A stretch of DNA of 64,000 nt from Candidatus Poribacteria bacterium (GCA_022827625.1 JAJEIE010000027.1:362827-426826), one strand, 5' to 3'; counted from the first letter of the stretch, positions 8,716 to 17,684 are shown. Notes: generated by a model not told the origin, from the letters alone. Numbers and translations: made by a program.

Positions 8716-9873
8716 TTAACCAACGACTTGTTTTTCGAGGTTGTTCAGTGCTGTTTCAACCAATGCGTCTATATCTAAGTTTGACTCTGCGTCCGCTAAC
8801 TCGGCAAGTGAAGCGCGAGTTGCAGGATGCTTCGGCACGAAGAGGGAACAACAGTCTTGGTGTGGACGTGTGGATACGTCAAAGGTGCTGATCCGTTGTG
8901 CCTTTTCGATGATTTCAGCCTTATCCTCACCAATAAGGGGTCGAAGAATCGGAATGTCAGCAATCGCTTCGATGGTACGAAGATTCGTTAACGTCTGCGA
9001 AGCGACCTGTGCGAGACTCTCACCTGTAACAAGTGCCTCGGCGTTTATCAGAGTCGCAACGCGTTCCGCGATGCGCGTCATCATCCTCCGGTACAACAAA
9101 ACGCGGAACGGTGCTGGTGTCTGTGTAACAATAGTCTGTTGAAGTTCAGCAAACGGGACGAGGTAAACCAGACTCCGATAATTTGAAACTGCCAAAATTT
9201 CAGCGAGTTCAATTACTTTCTCCAGAGACGCTTTATCGGTATATGGATAGCTATAAAAGTGAATAAAAACCGCTTTCGCACCGCGCTTTATCATTTGCCA
9301 TGCGGCGACAGGAGAATCAATCCCGCCTGACAACATTACCAATACCTTACCACTCACGCCGACAGGCAATCCACCGATGCCAGGAATCTTTTCTGTGGAG
9401 ATGTAGGCGTTTTTCTGTGTTATTTTAATCCAACAGATGAGATCGGGGTTATGCATATCCGCTCGTGCCCCGGTTTTCTCAATGAGATGTCCGCCGACCT
9501 CAGCACTGATCTGGGGCGACGTTAGGGGGAACGTTTTATCAGTTCGTCTTGTTTCAACCTTAAGAGACTCGTAAGTTCTTCCCTGAATTTGCTGCAGGGC
9601 AGTCTCTTTGATGGCAGTCATGTCTCTCTCCGTAGTGCAAGCGAGTTCAAAATAAGCAATCCCCATAACTTGTTGTAGACGTTTCTTAATTTCAGGGACA
9701 TCGGCATTTTTTCCGAGTCGGACGAGAATTCTGTCATGCAGTCGCTCTATCTCTGCATAGCCGGTGCCGCGCAGGGCGACCTTGATATTACTTACCAGTC
9801 GTTTTTCAAAAAATATCCTGTTTTTTCCTTTAAGTCCAACCTCGGCGTAGTGAACGCTAAATAATTCTTCCAT
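8716..9873 (-). CDS. thiI: tRNA 4-thiouridine sulfurtransferase ThiI
   Basis: Makes 4-thiouridine at tRNA position 8 and can serve thiamine thiazole synthesis. An N-terminal ferredoxin-like domain opens with HYAEVGLKGKNRIFFE, a THUMP domain follows, and the PP-loop motif VMLSGGIDSPVAAW is near residue 176. The protein (385 residues) ends after the AANH domain and lacks the C-terminal rhodanese domain of E. coli ThiI, so sulfur must come from another carrier, as in Bacillus-type ThiI. I choose ATG at 9873, with GTGAG upstream; a GTG at 9885 is also possible. Confidence 0.92.
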   Translation of the reverse strand: MEELFSVHYAEVGLKGKNRIFFEKRLVSNIKVALRGTGYAEIERLHDRILVRLGKNADVPEIKKRLQQVMGIAYFELACTTERDMTAIKETALQQIQGRTYESLKVETRRTDKTFPLTSPQISAEVGGHLIEKTGARADMHNPDLICWIKITQKNAYISTEKIPGIGGLPVGVSGKVLVMLSGGIDSPVAAWQMIKRGAKAVFIHFYSYPYTDKASLEKVIELAEILAVSNYRSLVYLVPFAELQQTIVTQTPAPFRVLLYRRMMTRIAERVATLINAEALVTGESLAQVASQTLTNLRTIEAIADIPILRPLIGEDKAEIIEKAQRISTFDVSTRPHQDCCSLFVPKHPATRASLAELADAESNLDIDALVETALNNLEKQVVG

Positions 9874-9908
9874 AATTTGTCTCACACGAAAAAGATTTAA
9901 AGGGACAC

Positions 9909-10577
9909 TTATTTACGAAGGACGGCATCTGTCAAACTGAAATGAAGTTTCGCGACATTTCCCAAAGCATTACTGCCATGCAGTCGGATAAATTCTTTAC
10001 CGGCATCAACGACTTGATATGAGCCTCTTGGTAGGCGCATCTCGTATTTTTCAGACAGCGCTTCCATCCGTTTTAGAAAAGCGTCGCGGGCAATGATAGA
10101 GGCTGCAGCAACAGCGATGTCACGTTCTGCTTTCGGTACTTGGATTATTTTTATTGTTGGATGTAGTTCAGCATCTGTTTGTTGTGTAATAAGGTCGTTT
10201 TTAGAGAATTTGTCAACAAGTACATGTTTCGCACCGACCCGAGTTGCCAAAGTCCGGATGGCTTCTCCGTGAAGCGAAGCGAGTAAATGATTTAAGTTTT
10301 GTCCACGCCTACGGAGCGTGTCGTAAAGCGCGTTGTAATTAGTTGGTATTTTTTCAACAACAACGATATGCTTCTCATAGTCATTGTGCATCCGTTCAGC
10401 GAGGTGTTGAAGGCGTCGGTTTGATAGCTTCTTCCCATCAGTGATACCGAGAGTTGAAAGGATTTCGCGACATGCTGCGTCTACATAAACGGCTGCAACA
10501 ACAAGCGATCCGAAATAATCGCCTTTTCCGGCTTCGTCTGTTCCAATCCAGGCATCCCAGTTGTGTATGGTATCCAT
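9909..10577 (-). CDS. rnhC: RNase HIII-type ribonuclease H lacking the N-terminal TBP-like domain
   Basis: Cleaves the RNA strand of RNA-DNA hybrids. The opening motif GTDEAGKGDYFG at residues 12-23 is the RNase HIII form (RNase HII has DEAGRGP). Other catalytic acids are in HVLVDKFS near residue 120 and in PKAERDIAVAAASI. RNase HIII normally has about 300 residues with an N-terminal TBP-like substrate-binding domain; this protein has 222 and begins at the catalytic domain. The upstream gap to the FMN-reductase gene is only 45 bases, too short to hide that domain. Confidence 0.85.
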   Translation of the reverse strand: MDTIHNWDAWIGTDEAGKGDYFGSLVVAAVYVDAACREILSTLGITDGKKLSNRRLQHLAERMHNDYEKHIVVVEKIPTNYNALYDTLRRRGQNLNHLLASLHGEAIRTLATRVGAKHVLVDKFSKNDLITQQTDAELHPTIKIIQVPKAERDIAVAAASIIARDAFLKRMEALSEKYEMRLPRGSYQVVDAGKEFIRLHGSNALGNVAKLHFSLTDAVLRK

Positions 10578-10622
10578 CTCATTGATTCGGTTCTGTTTGC
10601 CCTATTTTCCTTGATTTTGCGC

Positions 10623-11192
10623 TTACGTTAAATGCCGGAGCGCAGCAAATTCAGTAACCTGCTTGCCTACGGCTTTAACACGTTCACTAAGTTCAGCGTC
10701 ACGTAAATTGCCGTCTATATCAAAAGCATCGGACGAGTTGGGAATTGATGCGTCATTCGGGACAACCCAAGCGTGCAGCGCGGTCCCTACCGTTCGTAAC
10801 ATAGAGATAGTATTGACTGCTCCCATGCGTCCGCCGGACACACCGATGAGTCCGATAACTTTATTCTCAAATTCGTCAAACCCCATCAGGTCGAGTGCGT
10901 TTTTGAGGACGCCGCTGAAGCTGCCATGGTATTCCGGTGAGCCGAGAAGTATGCCGTCGGCGCGTTGGACCTTTTCCCGCAGTTTGAATACTCCGGGTGG
11001 GTAGTCGCTCTCGTTCGCAACAGAGCCTTGAAAAACAAGTTCGTATTCGCTAAGTTCGAGGAATTCGACCTCAGCCCCTGCCTCTTCCGCAGCAGCGAGC
11101 GCGATTTGGAGTGCAGCGTGTGTCGTACTCCCCTGTCGTAGACTCCCGCAGATGGCAACAACGTAGATAGATCGGTTATCGGTACCCTTCAT
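10623..11192 (-). CDS. NADPH-dependent FMN reductase family protein
   Basis: A 189-residue flavodoxin-like protein. The FMN phosphate loop ICGSLRQGSTTHAAL is at about residues 14-28 and the isoalloxazine-contact motif GSPEYHGSFSGVLKNALD near residues 99-116. Such enzymes use NAD(P)H to reduce FMN, quinones, chromate or azo dyes; the natural substrate is not predictable. A strong promoter lies just upstream on the same strand. It heads the minus-strand set with RNase HIII, ThiI and GT9, spaced 45, 35 and 3 bases apart. Confidence 0.85.
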   Translation of the reverse strand: MKGTDNRSIYVVAICGSLRQGSTTHAALQIALAAAEEAGAEVEFLELSEYELVFQGSVANESDYPPGVFKLREKVQRADGILLGSPEYHGSFSGVLKNALDLMGFDEFENKVIGLIGVSGGRMGAVNTISMLRTVGTALHAWVVPNDASIPNSSDAFDIDGNLRDAELSERVKAVGKQVTEFAALRHLT

Positions 11193-11224
11193 TTTCTGTA
11201 TCCCTTTCTGTTGAATTGTGTCCT

Positions 11225-11253
11225 ATCATAGCATAGGTATGAAGGGATGTCAA
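11225..11253 (-). promoter_or_regulatory. sigma70-type promoter for FMN reductase gene
   Basis: Read on the minus strand: TTGACA (11253-11248), 17 bases, TATGAT (11230-11225). The -35 is perfect and the -10 is 5/6. Confidence 0.75.
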
Positions 11254-11374
11254 AGATTTTATTGGCTCGAAACACCAAGGGGAGTCGTGGGTGTATCCTA
11301 ATTATACCATATCTGAAAGCCAGACGTCATCTGTTTCTGTAAGGAGACTAAAAAATTGCAAACACAGGTTTCCC

Positions 11375-11403
11375 TTGACATATTTAAACATCTCTTGTAT
11401 CAT
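11375..11403 (+). promoter_or_regulatory. sigma70-type promoter for LamG-protein gene
   Basis: TTGACA (11375-11380), 17 bases, TATCAT (11398-11403). It is back to back with the FMN reductase promoter, leaving about 120 bases between the two -35 boxes with no other obvious site. Confidence 0.75.
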
Positions 11404-11483
11404 ATTCCCAATGGGTTAAAACGCGGGCTCTTTTTGAGGTTCGCAGGGCACGTTAATTTCGCTTAGACATGAGGAGGTTACTC

Positions 11484-12275
11484 ATGCGTTTAGTTATGTA
11501 TGTTCTCGCTGCCGTCCTAATAATAGGCAGCGCACTCTCCACGGATGCCGCGCAGGTTCAAGATGACGGTTTAATCCTTTACTTCAGTTTCGATGAAGCC
11601 AAAGGTGGAACACTTGTGGATGAAACCGGAGGCGGAAATGATGGTGAAATCGTTGATGGCGCGAAGATCGTCAAGGATGAAGTTGTTTACGGCAACGGTT
11701 CAATGTTATTTGCAAAAGGCGCCGACAGTGTGACGGTCGATTCCTTCAAGGAATTAGAAGATTATACGGACAATTCCTTTCTCTTCTGGCTCAACTTTAC
11801 GGATCCAAACTCCGGTGGTTGGGATCAAATCATCGCGAAAAAGGCACCCGGCTCTGATCGTTCACCCGGGATATGGACCTGTAACCGTGTGCCTTTGCAC
11901 ATCCACTACCGGTTCAATCCAGGGAACGCGGGAAGCCATTGTGTCGGTCCTGATGGAGAAGGTGATACGTTTGACGAAAATAAGTGGTACCACATTGCGG
12001 GTATCAAAGAAGGCACTGATTTCCTATTTTACATTGATGGCAAAGTTGTCGATGAACAGACTGTTCCGAAGGATCACGCGCAAGGCGCAGAGAAACTTTA
12101 CATCGGTAAAACAAATTATAATGCTGCGAAGTTCTACATTGATGACCTCTATGTCTACGATAGGGCACTTGATGCTGATGAGGTCACCGATGTGATGGAT
12201 GGGAATCTACTTCCAGTTGAATCCCAAGACAAACTTTCTACTACATGGGGGCAACTCAAAGCACGTCGTGACTAA
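11484..12275 (+). CDS. secreted LamG/concanavalin-A-like domain protein
   Basis: A 263-residue exported protein. The start is the ATG at 11484 because a perfect AGGAGG (11472-11477) lies 6 bases upstream; an in-frame ATG at 11469 overlaps that site. A hydrophobic signal peptide is followed by ALSTDAAQ. The body is one LamG jelly-roll with the hallmarks GLILYFSFDEAKG, NKWYHIAGIKEG, FYIDGKVVDEQ and YIDDLYVYDRALDADEV. LamG domains bind glycans or proteins. The end (LSTTWGQLKARRD) recalls a tail I associate with poribacterial LamG proteins. No catalytic residues are evident. Confidence 0.85.
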   Translation: MRLVMYVLAAVLIIGSALSTDAAQVQDDGLILYFSFDEAKGGTLVDETGGGNDGEIVDGAKIVKDEVVYGNGSMLFAKGADSVTVDSFKELEDYTDNSFLFWLNFTDPNSGGWDQIIAKKAPGSDRSPGIWTCNRVPLHIHYRFNPGNAGSHCVGPDGEGDTFDENKWYHIAGIKEGTDFLFYIDGKVVDEQTVPKDHAQGAEKLYIGKTNYNAAKFYIDDLYVYDRALDADEVTDVMDGNLLPVESQDKLSTTWGQLKARRD

Positions 12276-12295
12276 TAACGCACCCACAAAGTGTA

Positions 12296-12316
12296 GGGAC
12301 GGAGTTTCTCCGTCCC
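12296..12316. repeat. perfect 9-bp hairpin after LamG gene
   Basis: GGGACGGAG-TTT-CTCCGTCCC forms a 9-bp stem with a 3-base loop, 20 bases after the LamG stop. No T-run follows on either side, so it is not a standard intrinsic terminator; it may stabilise the mRNA 3' end or be a small palindromic repeat. Confidence 0.6.
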
Positions 12317-12338
12317 ATATCTACCTCTTCATCCATGC

Positions 12339-13709
12339 ATGTTTACCCATCAGTCTCGTCAGTTCCTTTCAGTGAAAATTTTGTCTCTCTCTTTTATTTT
12401 CTTCGTTTCACCTGCTTTGGTGCCGGGATGGTGCGATCCTGAAATGGAACTCAATAGCCGGATTGAACGCGGTATCCGTTACCTTGACATGGAACGGTAC
12501 GATCTGGCGCTCGTCGAGTTTCAAACGATCCGAAAAGAATTCGCCACATCCGAGCGTATTCGCAGTTTCGCCCACTGCTACATCGGTATTGTCTATCAGG
12601 AGCTCAATAGCCTCAGTGAGGCGATAGCGGCGTATCAGGCTGCATTGGCACTGGATGGACAGCCAGAGGTTCATGGGAATGCTCATCTTCATTTAGGCAT
12701 CATCTACAAAGTGCAAGGTGAGTTATCGCTCGCTGAAAGCCATCTCAAACAAGTCTTTGGGCTATTGACTGAAACTGCCGAAGCATACATTCATCTCGGC
12801 GATGTTTATGCGCGCCAACGTCGATTTGATGACGCTGAGAAAGCGTATCAGGCAGGCATTCGGTTGCATCCAAACCATACTGAATCCTATTACGGATTGG
12901 GGAGAGTCGCAGAAATGCAAAATCGGCTGAAACAGGCTCTGGCGTATTACGATGCTGCCCTCGCGCGAAATCGCTATCTATCCCAGGCACACTATCGGCG
13001 GGCACTCGCATACCGACGACTTGGGGATAGTGAACACGCGGAGGTGGCGATGACGCAGTTTCGTCGCTTAAAAACTTATGAAGATAGGATGCACCAATAC
13101 CGAGAAGCCCTCTACAGGAACCCGAATCTGCCAATGCTTTATATTAAACTCGGTGAACTCCATGAAACTTATGACAACTTAACAGAGGCATCTCGAGCCT
13201 ACAAAACCGCAATACGGGTACACCCGTCTTACTTGCCGGCATACCTCAGCCTTGGTGAGATATTGATTCAACAGCGGAATCTTGAAGAAGCCATTGAGGT
13301 CTACCAAACGGCTGCAAAGATTGCACCCAATAATCCACAGGTATCGGTGAAGTTGGGGGTCATCTATATCAACCAGCGTCAGTTTGAACCAGCGATTCTA
13401 GCGTTCAAACAAGCGATTGCAGCGGATAACACCGCAGCAGAAGCATATAACAACTTGGCGCGACTCTACGCTGGACTCGGCAAAGAGATGCAGCAAGCAA
13501 TTGACTTAGCCGAACGCGCAGTTACTTTGATGCCGACGGCGAAACATTACGACACACTCGCGTATACCTATTACCGCAATGCTGAATATACGAAAGCTTT
13601 AGGGGCGATTAATCAGGCACTCGCGTTAGCCCCTGATTCGGATGAGTATAACGCAATGCTACTGAAAATTCAAGATGCACAAACCGCAAATAAGCATCTG
13701 AAAAAATAA
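12339..13709 (+). CDS. TPR-repeat protein, probably exported
   Basis: A 456-residue protein built almost entirely of tetratricopeptide repeats after a hydrophobic N-terminus (VKILSLSFIFFVSPALVPG) that looks like a signal sequence. About ten 34-residue TPR units can be read, with blocks such as AEAYIHLGDVYARQRRFDDAEKAYQ, NPQVSVKLGVIYINQRQFEPAILAFKQ and HYDTLAYTYYRNAEYTKALGAINQ, abbreviated here as overlapping examples. TPR proteins are assembly platforms; no enzymatic domain is present. The start has no clear ribosome site; a GTG at 12372 is an alternative. Followed 29 bases later by the isomerase gene. Confidence 0.85.
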   Translation: MFTHQSRQFLSVKILSLSFIFFVSPALVPGWCDPEMELNSRIERGIRYLDMERYDLALVEFQTIRKEFATSERIRSFAHCYIGIVYQELNSLSEAIAAYQAALALDGQPEVHGNAHLHLGIIYKVQGELSLAESHLKQVFGLLTETAEAYIHLGDVYARQRRFDDAEKAYQAGIRLHPNHTESYYGLGRVAEMQNRLKQALAYYDAALARNRYLSQAHYRRALAYRRLGDSEHAEVAMTQFRRLKTYEDRMHQYREALYRNPNLPMLYIKLGELHETYDNLTEASRAYKTAIRVHPSYLPAYLSLGEILIQQRNLEEAIEVYQTAAKIAPNNPQVSVKLGVIYINQRQFEPAILAFKQAIAADNTAAEAYNNLARLYAGLGKEMQQAIDLAERAVTLMPTAKHYDTLAYTYYRNAEYTKALGAINQALALAPDSDEYNAMLLKIQDAQTANKHLKK

Positions 13710-13738
13710 GGTTCACACACATAATCGAAAGGAAACGT

Positions 13739-14527
13739 ATGAAAAAAGGGATCTGTATCGGCTCATTACCTGGTGATTCAACCGAAGCGCGGTTCAAACT
13801 CGCGAAGGAAGCCGGGTTTGACGGTGTTGAAATCGGTACCCTCGAAAATGATACTGACCGGCACCAAACAAAACAAATCGCAACGCAATGCCAATTGGAA
13901 GTGTTTAGCGTGATGAACAGTAAACATTGGGCGTGTCCACTTTCTGATCCGGACGACAGCGTTCGCGCCGCATCGCGGGCAGGCATGCTTGATTCAATAA
14001 CAACCGCATCGGCTATTGGCGCAGACACCGTGTTGCTTGTTCCTGCTGTTGTTAATGACGGAACGAGTTATGAAGAGGCGTATGCGCGTTCGCAGGTGGA
14101 AATTCGTAAGTTAATTCCGGAGGCGACAGAGAAAGGCATCGCGATTGCCCTTGAGAACGTTTGGAATAAATTTCTGCTCAGCCCGATAGAATTTTGTCAG
14201 TATCTTGATGCGTTTGAGAGCGATACAATAACCGCCTATTTTGATGTCGGTAATATCGTCCTATACGGGTATCCGCAACACTGGATCCGTTCTCTTGGAA
14301 ATCGTATTTCTAAAGTACATGTCAAAGGTTTTAACGCCACCGAACTTAGGTTCACTTATCTCATTGAGGATTGTACAATCGATTGGAACGCTGTCATGGC
14401 GGCACTTGAAGGGGTCGGTTATGACGACTATATAACGGCAGAACTACCTGTTGATAAAGACAACCCAGAAGGAACGGTGCATGGCATCAGTGATGATATG
14501 GACAGAATTATCGCTGGACATGTGTAA
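13739..14527 (+). CDS. sugar phosphate isomerase/epimerase (AP-endonuclease 2-like TIM barrel)
   Basis: A 262-residue TIM-barrel protein of the xylose-isomerase-like group. Typical strands and metal ligands are visible: LAKEAGFDGVEIGTL near residues 22-36, AIALENVWNKF with the first Glu near residue 139, AYFDVGNIVLYG with Asp and Asn, SKVHVKGFN with His, and YITAELPVD with the last Glu. Members epimerise or isomerise sugars and cyclitols; the substrate is not predictable. AAAGGAAA lies just before the ATG. It is followed by nagB, which may link it to amino-sugar use. Confidence 0.82.
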   Translation: MKKGICIGSLPGDSTEARFKLAKEAGFDGVEIGTLENDTDRHQTKQIATQCQLEVFSVMNSKHWACPLSDPDDSVRAASRAGMLDSITTASAIGADTVLLVPAVVNDGTSYEEAYARSQVEIRKLIPEATEKGIAIALENVWNKFLLSPIEFCQYLDAFESDTITAYFDVGNIVLYGYPQHWIRSLGNRISKVHVKGFNATELRFTYLIEDCTIDWNAVMAALEGVGYDDYITAELPVDKDNPEGTVHGISDDMDRIIAGHV

Positions 14528-14571
14528 AATAGAAACGCCTAACGCGCTTAGAAAGCGTACCTACAGAAGCA

Positions 14572-15360
14572 ATGGAAATTATCATTCAACCTACCTATGC
14601 AAAACTTGTGGCGGTTTCAGCGGAAATCGTTCGCGATGCGCTGCTAAAAAAGCCAAATCTTGTTTTAGGGCTTGCCACCGGTAGCACACCGATTGGACTT
14701 TATGAAGCCTTGATACGAATGCACAAGACGGATGGACTTGATTTCTCGGAGGTGACAACTTTTAACTTAGATGAGTACGTCGGAATCCCACCGAACCATC
14801 CGTATAGTTACCACACCTTTATGGAGACGCACTTTTTTAGTGCCATCAATATCCCTTCTGAGAATTGCCATATTCCACAGAGTACCGCGGTTGCACATGA
14901 GGAATTCTGCGAAAGATACGAAGCGACGATCGTAGCAGCTGGCGGTATTGACATTCAGATACTTGGTATTGGCAAGGACGGTCATATCGGTTTTAACGAA
15001 CCGAGTTCTTCTCTGGGTTCTCGAACCCGTATCAAGACTCTCACGCAAAGCACCTTGGAGGCGAACGCGCCGCATTTTGGTGATAGTGTTGATGCGGTAC
15101 CAAAAATGGCGATTACGATGGGCGTAGGCACAATTATGGACGCAAAACAATGCCTGCTGTTAGCGAGTGGAGAATCGAAAGCGGCGGCGATTGCTCACGC
15201 AGTGGAGGGACCGATTACAGCGGAAGTGCCTGCATCGGTCCTGCAGATGCATCCGCGCACAATTGTGGTCATCGACGAGGCGGCGGCTTTGCAATTAAAG
15301 CGCGTAGATTATTACAAACAGGTTTATGCAAATAAGCAGAAACTCTTGAGTAGCGGTTAG
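14572..15360 (+). CDS. nagB: glucosamine-6-phosphate deaminase
   Basis: Converts glucosamine-6-phosphate to fructose-6-phosphate and ammonia, feeding amino sugars into glycolysis. The 262 residues show the family order: GLATGSTPIGLYEAL near residues 33-47, TTFNLDEYVGIPPNHPYSY near 62-80, the catalytic GIGKDGHIGFNEP near 130-142 and TMGVGTIMDAK near 182-192. Length matches short bacterial NagB without the allosteric C-terminal extension of E. coli. It lies 44 bases after the isomerase/epimerase gene. No nagA is in the window. Confidence 0.93.
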   Translation: MEIIIQPTYAKLVAVSAEIVRDALLKKPNLVLGLATGSTPIGLYEALIRMHKTDGLDFSEVTTFNLDEYVGIPPNHPYSYHTFMETHFFSAINIPSENCHIPQSTAVAHEEFCERYEATIVAAGGIDIQILGIGKDGHIGFNEPSSSLGSRTRIKTLTQSTLEANAPHFGDSVDAVPKMAITMGVGTIMDAKQCLLLASGESKAAAIAHAVEGPITAEVPASVLQMHPRTIVVIDEAAALQLKRVDYYKQVYANKQKLLSSG

Positions 15361-15371
15361 CAGATATTCGC

Positions 15372-16802
15372 TTACGAGTCTTGATCTTCACACAAGCCAT
15401 ATTCTTTGGTTTTTCGTTGGATCGTGCGACGACTCACTTTGAGTATTTCTGCTGCTTTTGCTTTGTTGTTGTCTACGGATTCAAGCGTCGCGCGTAGTGC
15501 TTCACGGTTAATTTCATCAAGCGACATGCCGACTTCCACGTTTAAGTGCTGCTTTTCTGCCGCAACAGGTTCCCAAACATCGGGAATTGACGGTAGATTT
15601 GAAAACGCTGTCCCTGTCGCTTTCAGGATCCGTTCGGGTAGGTCAATCTGTTGGATTATAGATTGCGTTGACATCACAACAATTCCCTCAATGCAATTTT
15701 TCAATTCGCGAACATTTCCGGGCCACTCGTATTTCATCAGTGTTCTAATAGCCTCTGGCGACAGGTTTATCGGAGCTTTGCTATTTTGTTGGCAAAATTC
15801 TTCAAGGAAGTCTTTAACAAGAAGTGGAATATCTTCGATACGTTCCTGAAGCGTCGGAAGATGGATAGGGACGACGTTAAGTCGGTCGTAAAGGTCAGGC
15901 AGAAATTCGCGTTTTTTCGATGCGTCTTCCAAGTCGTGATTTGTGGCACATACAATGCGGACATCAACTTGTATGGTTTTGTCTCCACCGACGCGTTCAA
16001 ATTCGCGTTCCTCGAGTACCCGCAAGAGGCGTGCTTGGTTAGAGAGGCTGAGCTGCGAAATTTCATCGAGAAATAGGGTGCCGCCGTGCGCGAGTTCAAA
16101 TCTTCCTTTTCGCTGATGATATGCGCCACTGAACGCGCCGCGTTCATGCCCGAAGAGTTCGGATTCTGCAAGGTTTTCGTTTAGCGTTGCACAATTAAAT
16201 GCGATCAGGGGCCCGTGTCGCAAACTGCGGTGATGGATCGCTCGGGCGACTAATTCCTTACCCGTACCACGTGCCCCGTAAATCATTATGGTCGCTTTTG
16301 TGGGTGCGATTTGGGCAATCATTTCGCGGATTCTGGTGATTTCAGGCGACTTGCCCGTCAAACGGCGTAGACCTTCGTTTTCATCTATTTGTGATTGCAG
16401 CTGCCGATTTTCAAACGCGAGGCGTTGAGTTTCGAGGGTTCTGTGTAGGAGTGCCGCCAGATGAACTGGGTTAACCGGCTTTGGTAGGAAATAGGTATCT
16501 TTGTAAGTGAGCATCGCTCTGATACCGATGTCGGTTTCTAAGATGTTGGGTTCTGTAATAAAAATTACACCGACATCTGGATGATGCTGTATCGCCGCCT
16601 CCAACAGTGCTAATCCATCAATCCGTCTTGCTTTCAATTGTGCAATAAGGATATCTACCTTCAGATGTTCAATATGATAAAACGCCTGATACATATTGCC
16701 TGTAGCAACGAGACGTAGCCCTTTGCCTGCTAACGTTTCGCAGACAAGTTCACGCTCCGTTCGATCGGCATCTACAATAAGCACGGTTTTCTGCGTGTCC
16801 AT
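15372..16802 (-). CDS. sigma54-dependent (NtrC-family) regulator with a degenerate receiver domain
   Basis: A 476-residue activator with receiver, AAA+ and Fis-type HTH domains. Walker A GARGTGKE is at residues 176-183, the sigma54-contact loop reads GAFSGA (222-227) instead of GAFTGA, Walker B is TLFLDEI, and the C-terminal helix-turn-helix is NKAKAAEILKVSRRTIQRK. In the receiver the acidic pair D11/D13, T83 and K108 are kept, but the phospho-acceptor position is Gln55 (ILIAQLKARRIDG), so normal phosphorylation is not possible. The ATG at 16802 is preferred over a GTG at 16814, which abuts the GGAAG ribosome site. Its partner RpoN is encoded at 45.2 kb. No sensor kinase is adjacent. Confidence 0.88.
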   Translation of the reverse strand: MDTQKTVLIVDADRTERELVCETLAGKGLRLVATGNMYQAFYHIEHLKVDILIAQLKARRIDGLALLEAAIQHHPDVGVIFITEPNILETDIGIRAMLTYKDTYFLPKPVNPVHLAALLHRTLETQRLAFENRQLQSQIDENEGLRRLTGKSPEITRIREMIAQIAPTKATIMIYGARGTGKELVARAIHHRSLRHGPLIAFNCATLNENLAESELFGHERGAFSGAYHQRKGRFELAHGGTLFLDEISQLSLSNQARLLRVLEEREFERVGGDKTIQVDVRIVCATNHDLEDASKKREFLPDLYDRLNVVPIHLPTLQERIEDIPLLVKDFLEEFCQQNSKAPINLSPEAIRTLMKYEWPGNVRELKNCIEGIVVMSTQSIIQQIDLPERILKATGTAFSNLPSIPDVWEPVAAEKQHLNVEVGMSLDEINREALRATLESVDNNKAKAAEILKVSRRTIQRKTKEYGLCEDQDS

Positions 16803-16976
16803 GGTTGGAAGCACCTTCCAGAATATCTCAAATTTCTGATCACGTTTCTTAGTCTATAGGCATATAATATCCTATCGCGCCAAAAAAGTGTTGTTTAAAG
16901 TTGAGAATTTTGATAAACTATAAACTTAGTAACGTACACTATAAGAAATCTTATTCATAATTTTTCGGAGGAATGA

Positions 16977-17615
16977 ATGGATAGAAAGTTCAGTTCACTG
17001 TATAGGCTCGGTGGGCTCACCGGTATCTTGAGCGGTTTCCTCATGCTCGCGTCGAGTATTTGGTTTATTTTCGGTTTATCACCCCAGCCAGAGGAAGGGT
17101 TTGAACTTATAGGAAGAATAGGGATTTTTCACGGTATAGGTGTTGTAACGCTTATTTTCCTTATTCCAACTTTGTTAGCCAGTTATGGCTTACTTTCTTC
17201 GGAAGCAGGTACACGCAGCATCTTAGGCGCGACTTTTGCCGTATCGTGGCTTATTATAGAGTTAATAGCCCACTGTTCCCAAACTGCTCCATTGAACGAA
17301 CTATCCAAGTTAGCAAACGAAACCTCTACAGCTTCAATTGGAGAATCACTTTATACGCTCTGGGTAGAATGGGGAGAGGCACTCTTTATGACCAGTGCCT
17401 TTCTGTGTGCCCTATTAGCAATCTGTTATGGTTCAGCGCTCGGTGCCTGGGGAAATTCGATTGGCATGTATCTATTCTTTATTTCGGTAATCGCTTTTCC
17501 AGTGGGTGTTATCCTGAACATGGATATACAGTTGCACATGCTGACCCGAGGCATTGCATTTCTGTTTCTTGGTGGCATTCTCCTGCAAGCGCCCGCGGAG
17601 GAAGAACCGCTGTAG
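16977..17615 (+). CDS. multi-pass membrane protein of unknown function
   Basis: A 212-residue integral membrane protein with about six hydrophobic segments, for example LTGILSGFLMLASSIWFIFGL near residues 14-34 (split here across a family-unknown region), GIFHGIGVVTLIFLIPTLLA near 48-67 and the final GIAFLFLGGILLQAP. The layout recalls DUF4386-like proteins, but I do not recognise a motif. GGAGG at 16967-16971 lies 5 bases before the ATG at 16977; an overlapping ATG at 16973 leads to an immediate stop. It is divergent from the sigma54 activator and could be one of its targets, which is only a suggestion from position. Confidence 0.72.
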   Translation: MDRKFSSLYRLGGLTGILSGFLMLASSIWFIFGLSPQPEEGFELIGRIGIFHGIGVVTLIFLIPTLLASYGLLSSEAGTRSILGATFAVSWLIIELIAHCSQTAPLNELSKLANETSTASIGESLYTLWVEWGEALFMTSAFLCALLAICYGSALGAWGNSIGMYLFFISVIAFPVGVILNMDIQLHMLTRGIAFLFLGGILLQAPAEEEPL

Positions 17616-17684
17616 CCGGGCGAGACTGAGAACTTTGCTTACTATCGTCGACCTTTGTACCGAAGCATTTAACGGAAGCGGAAG

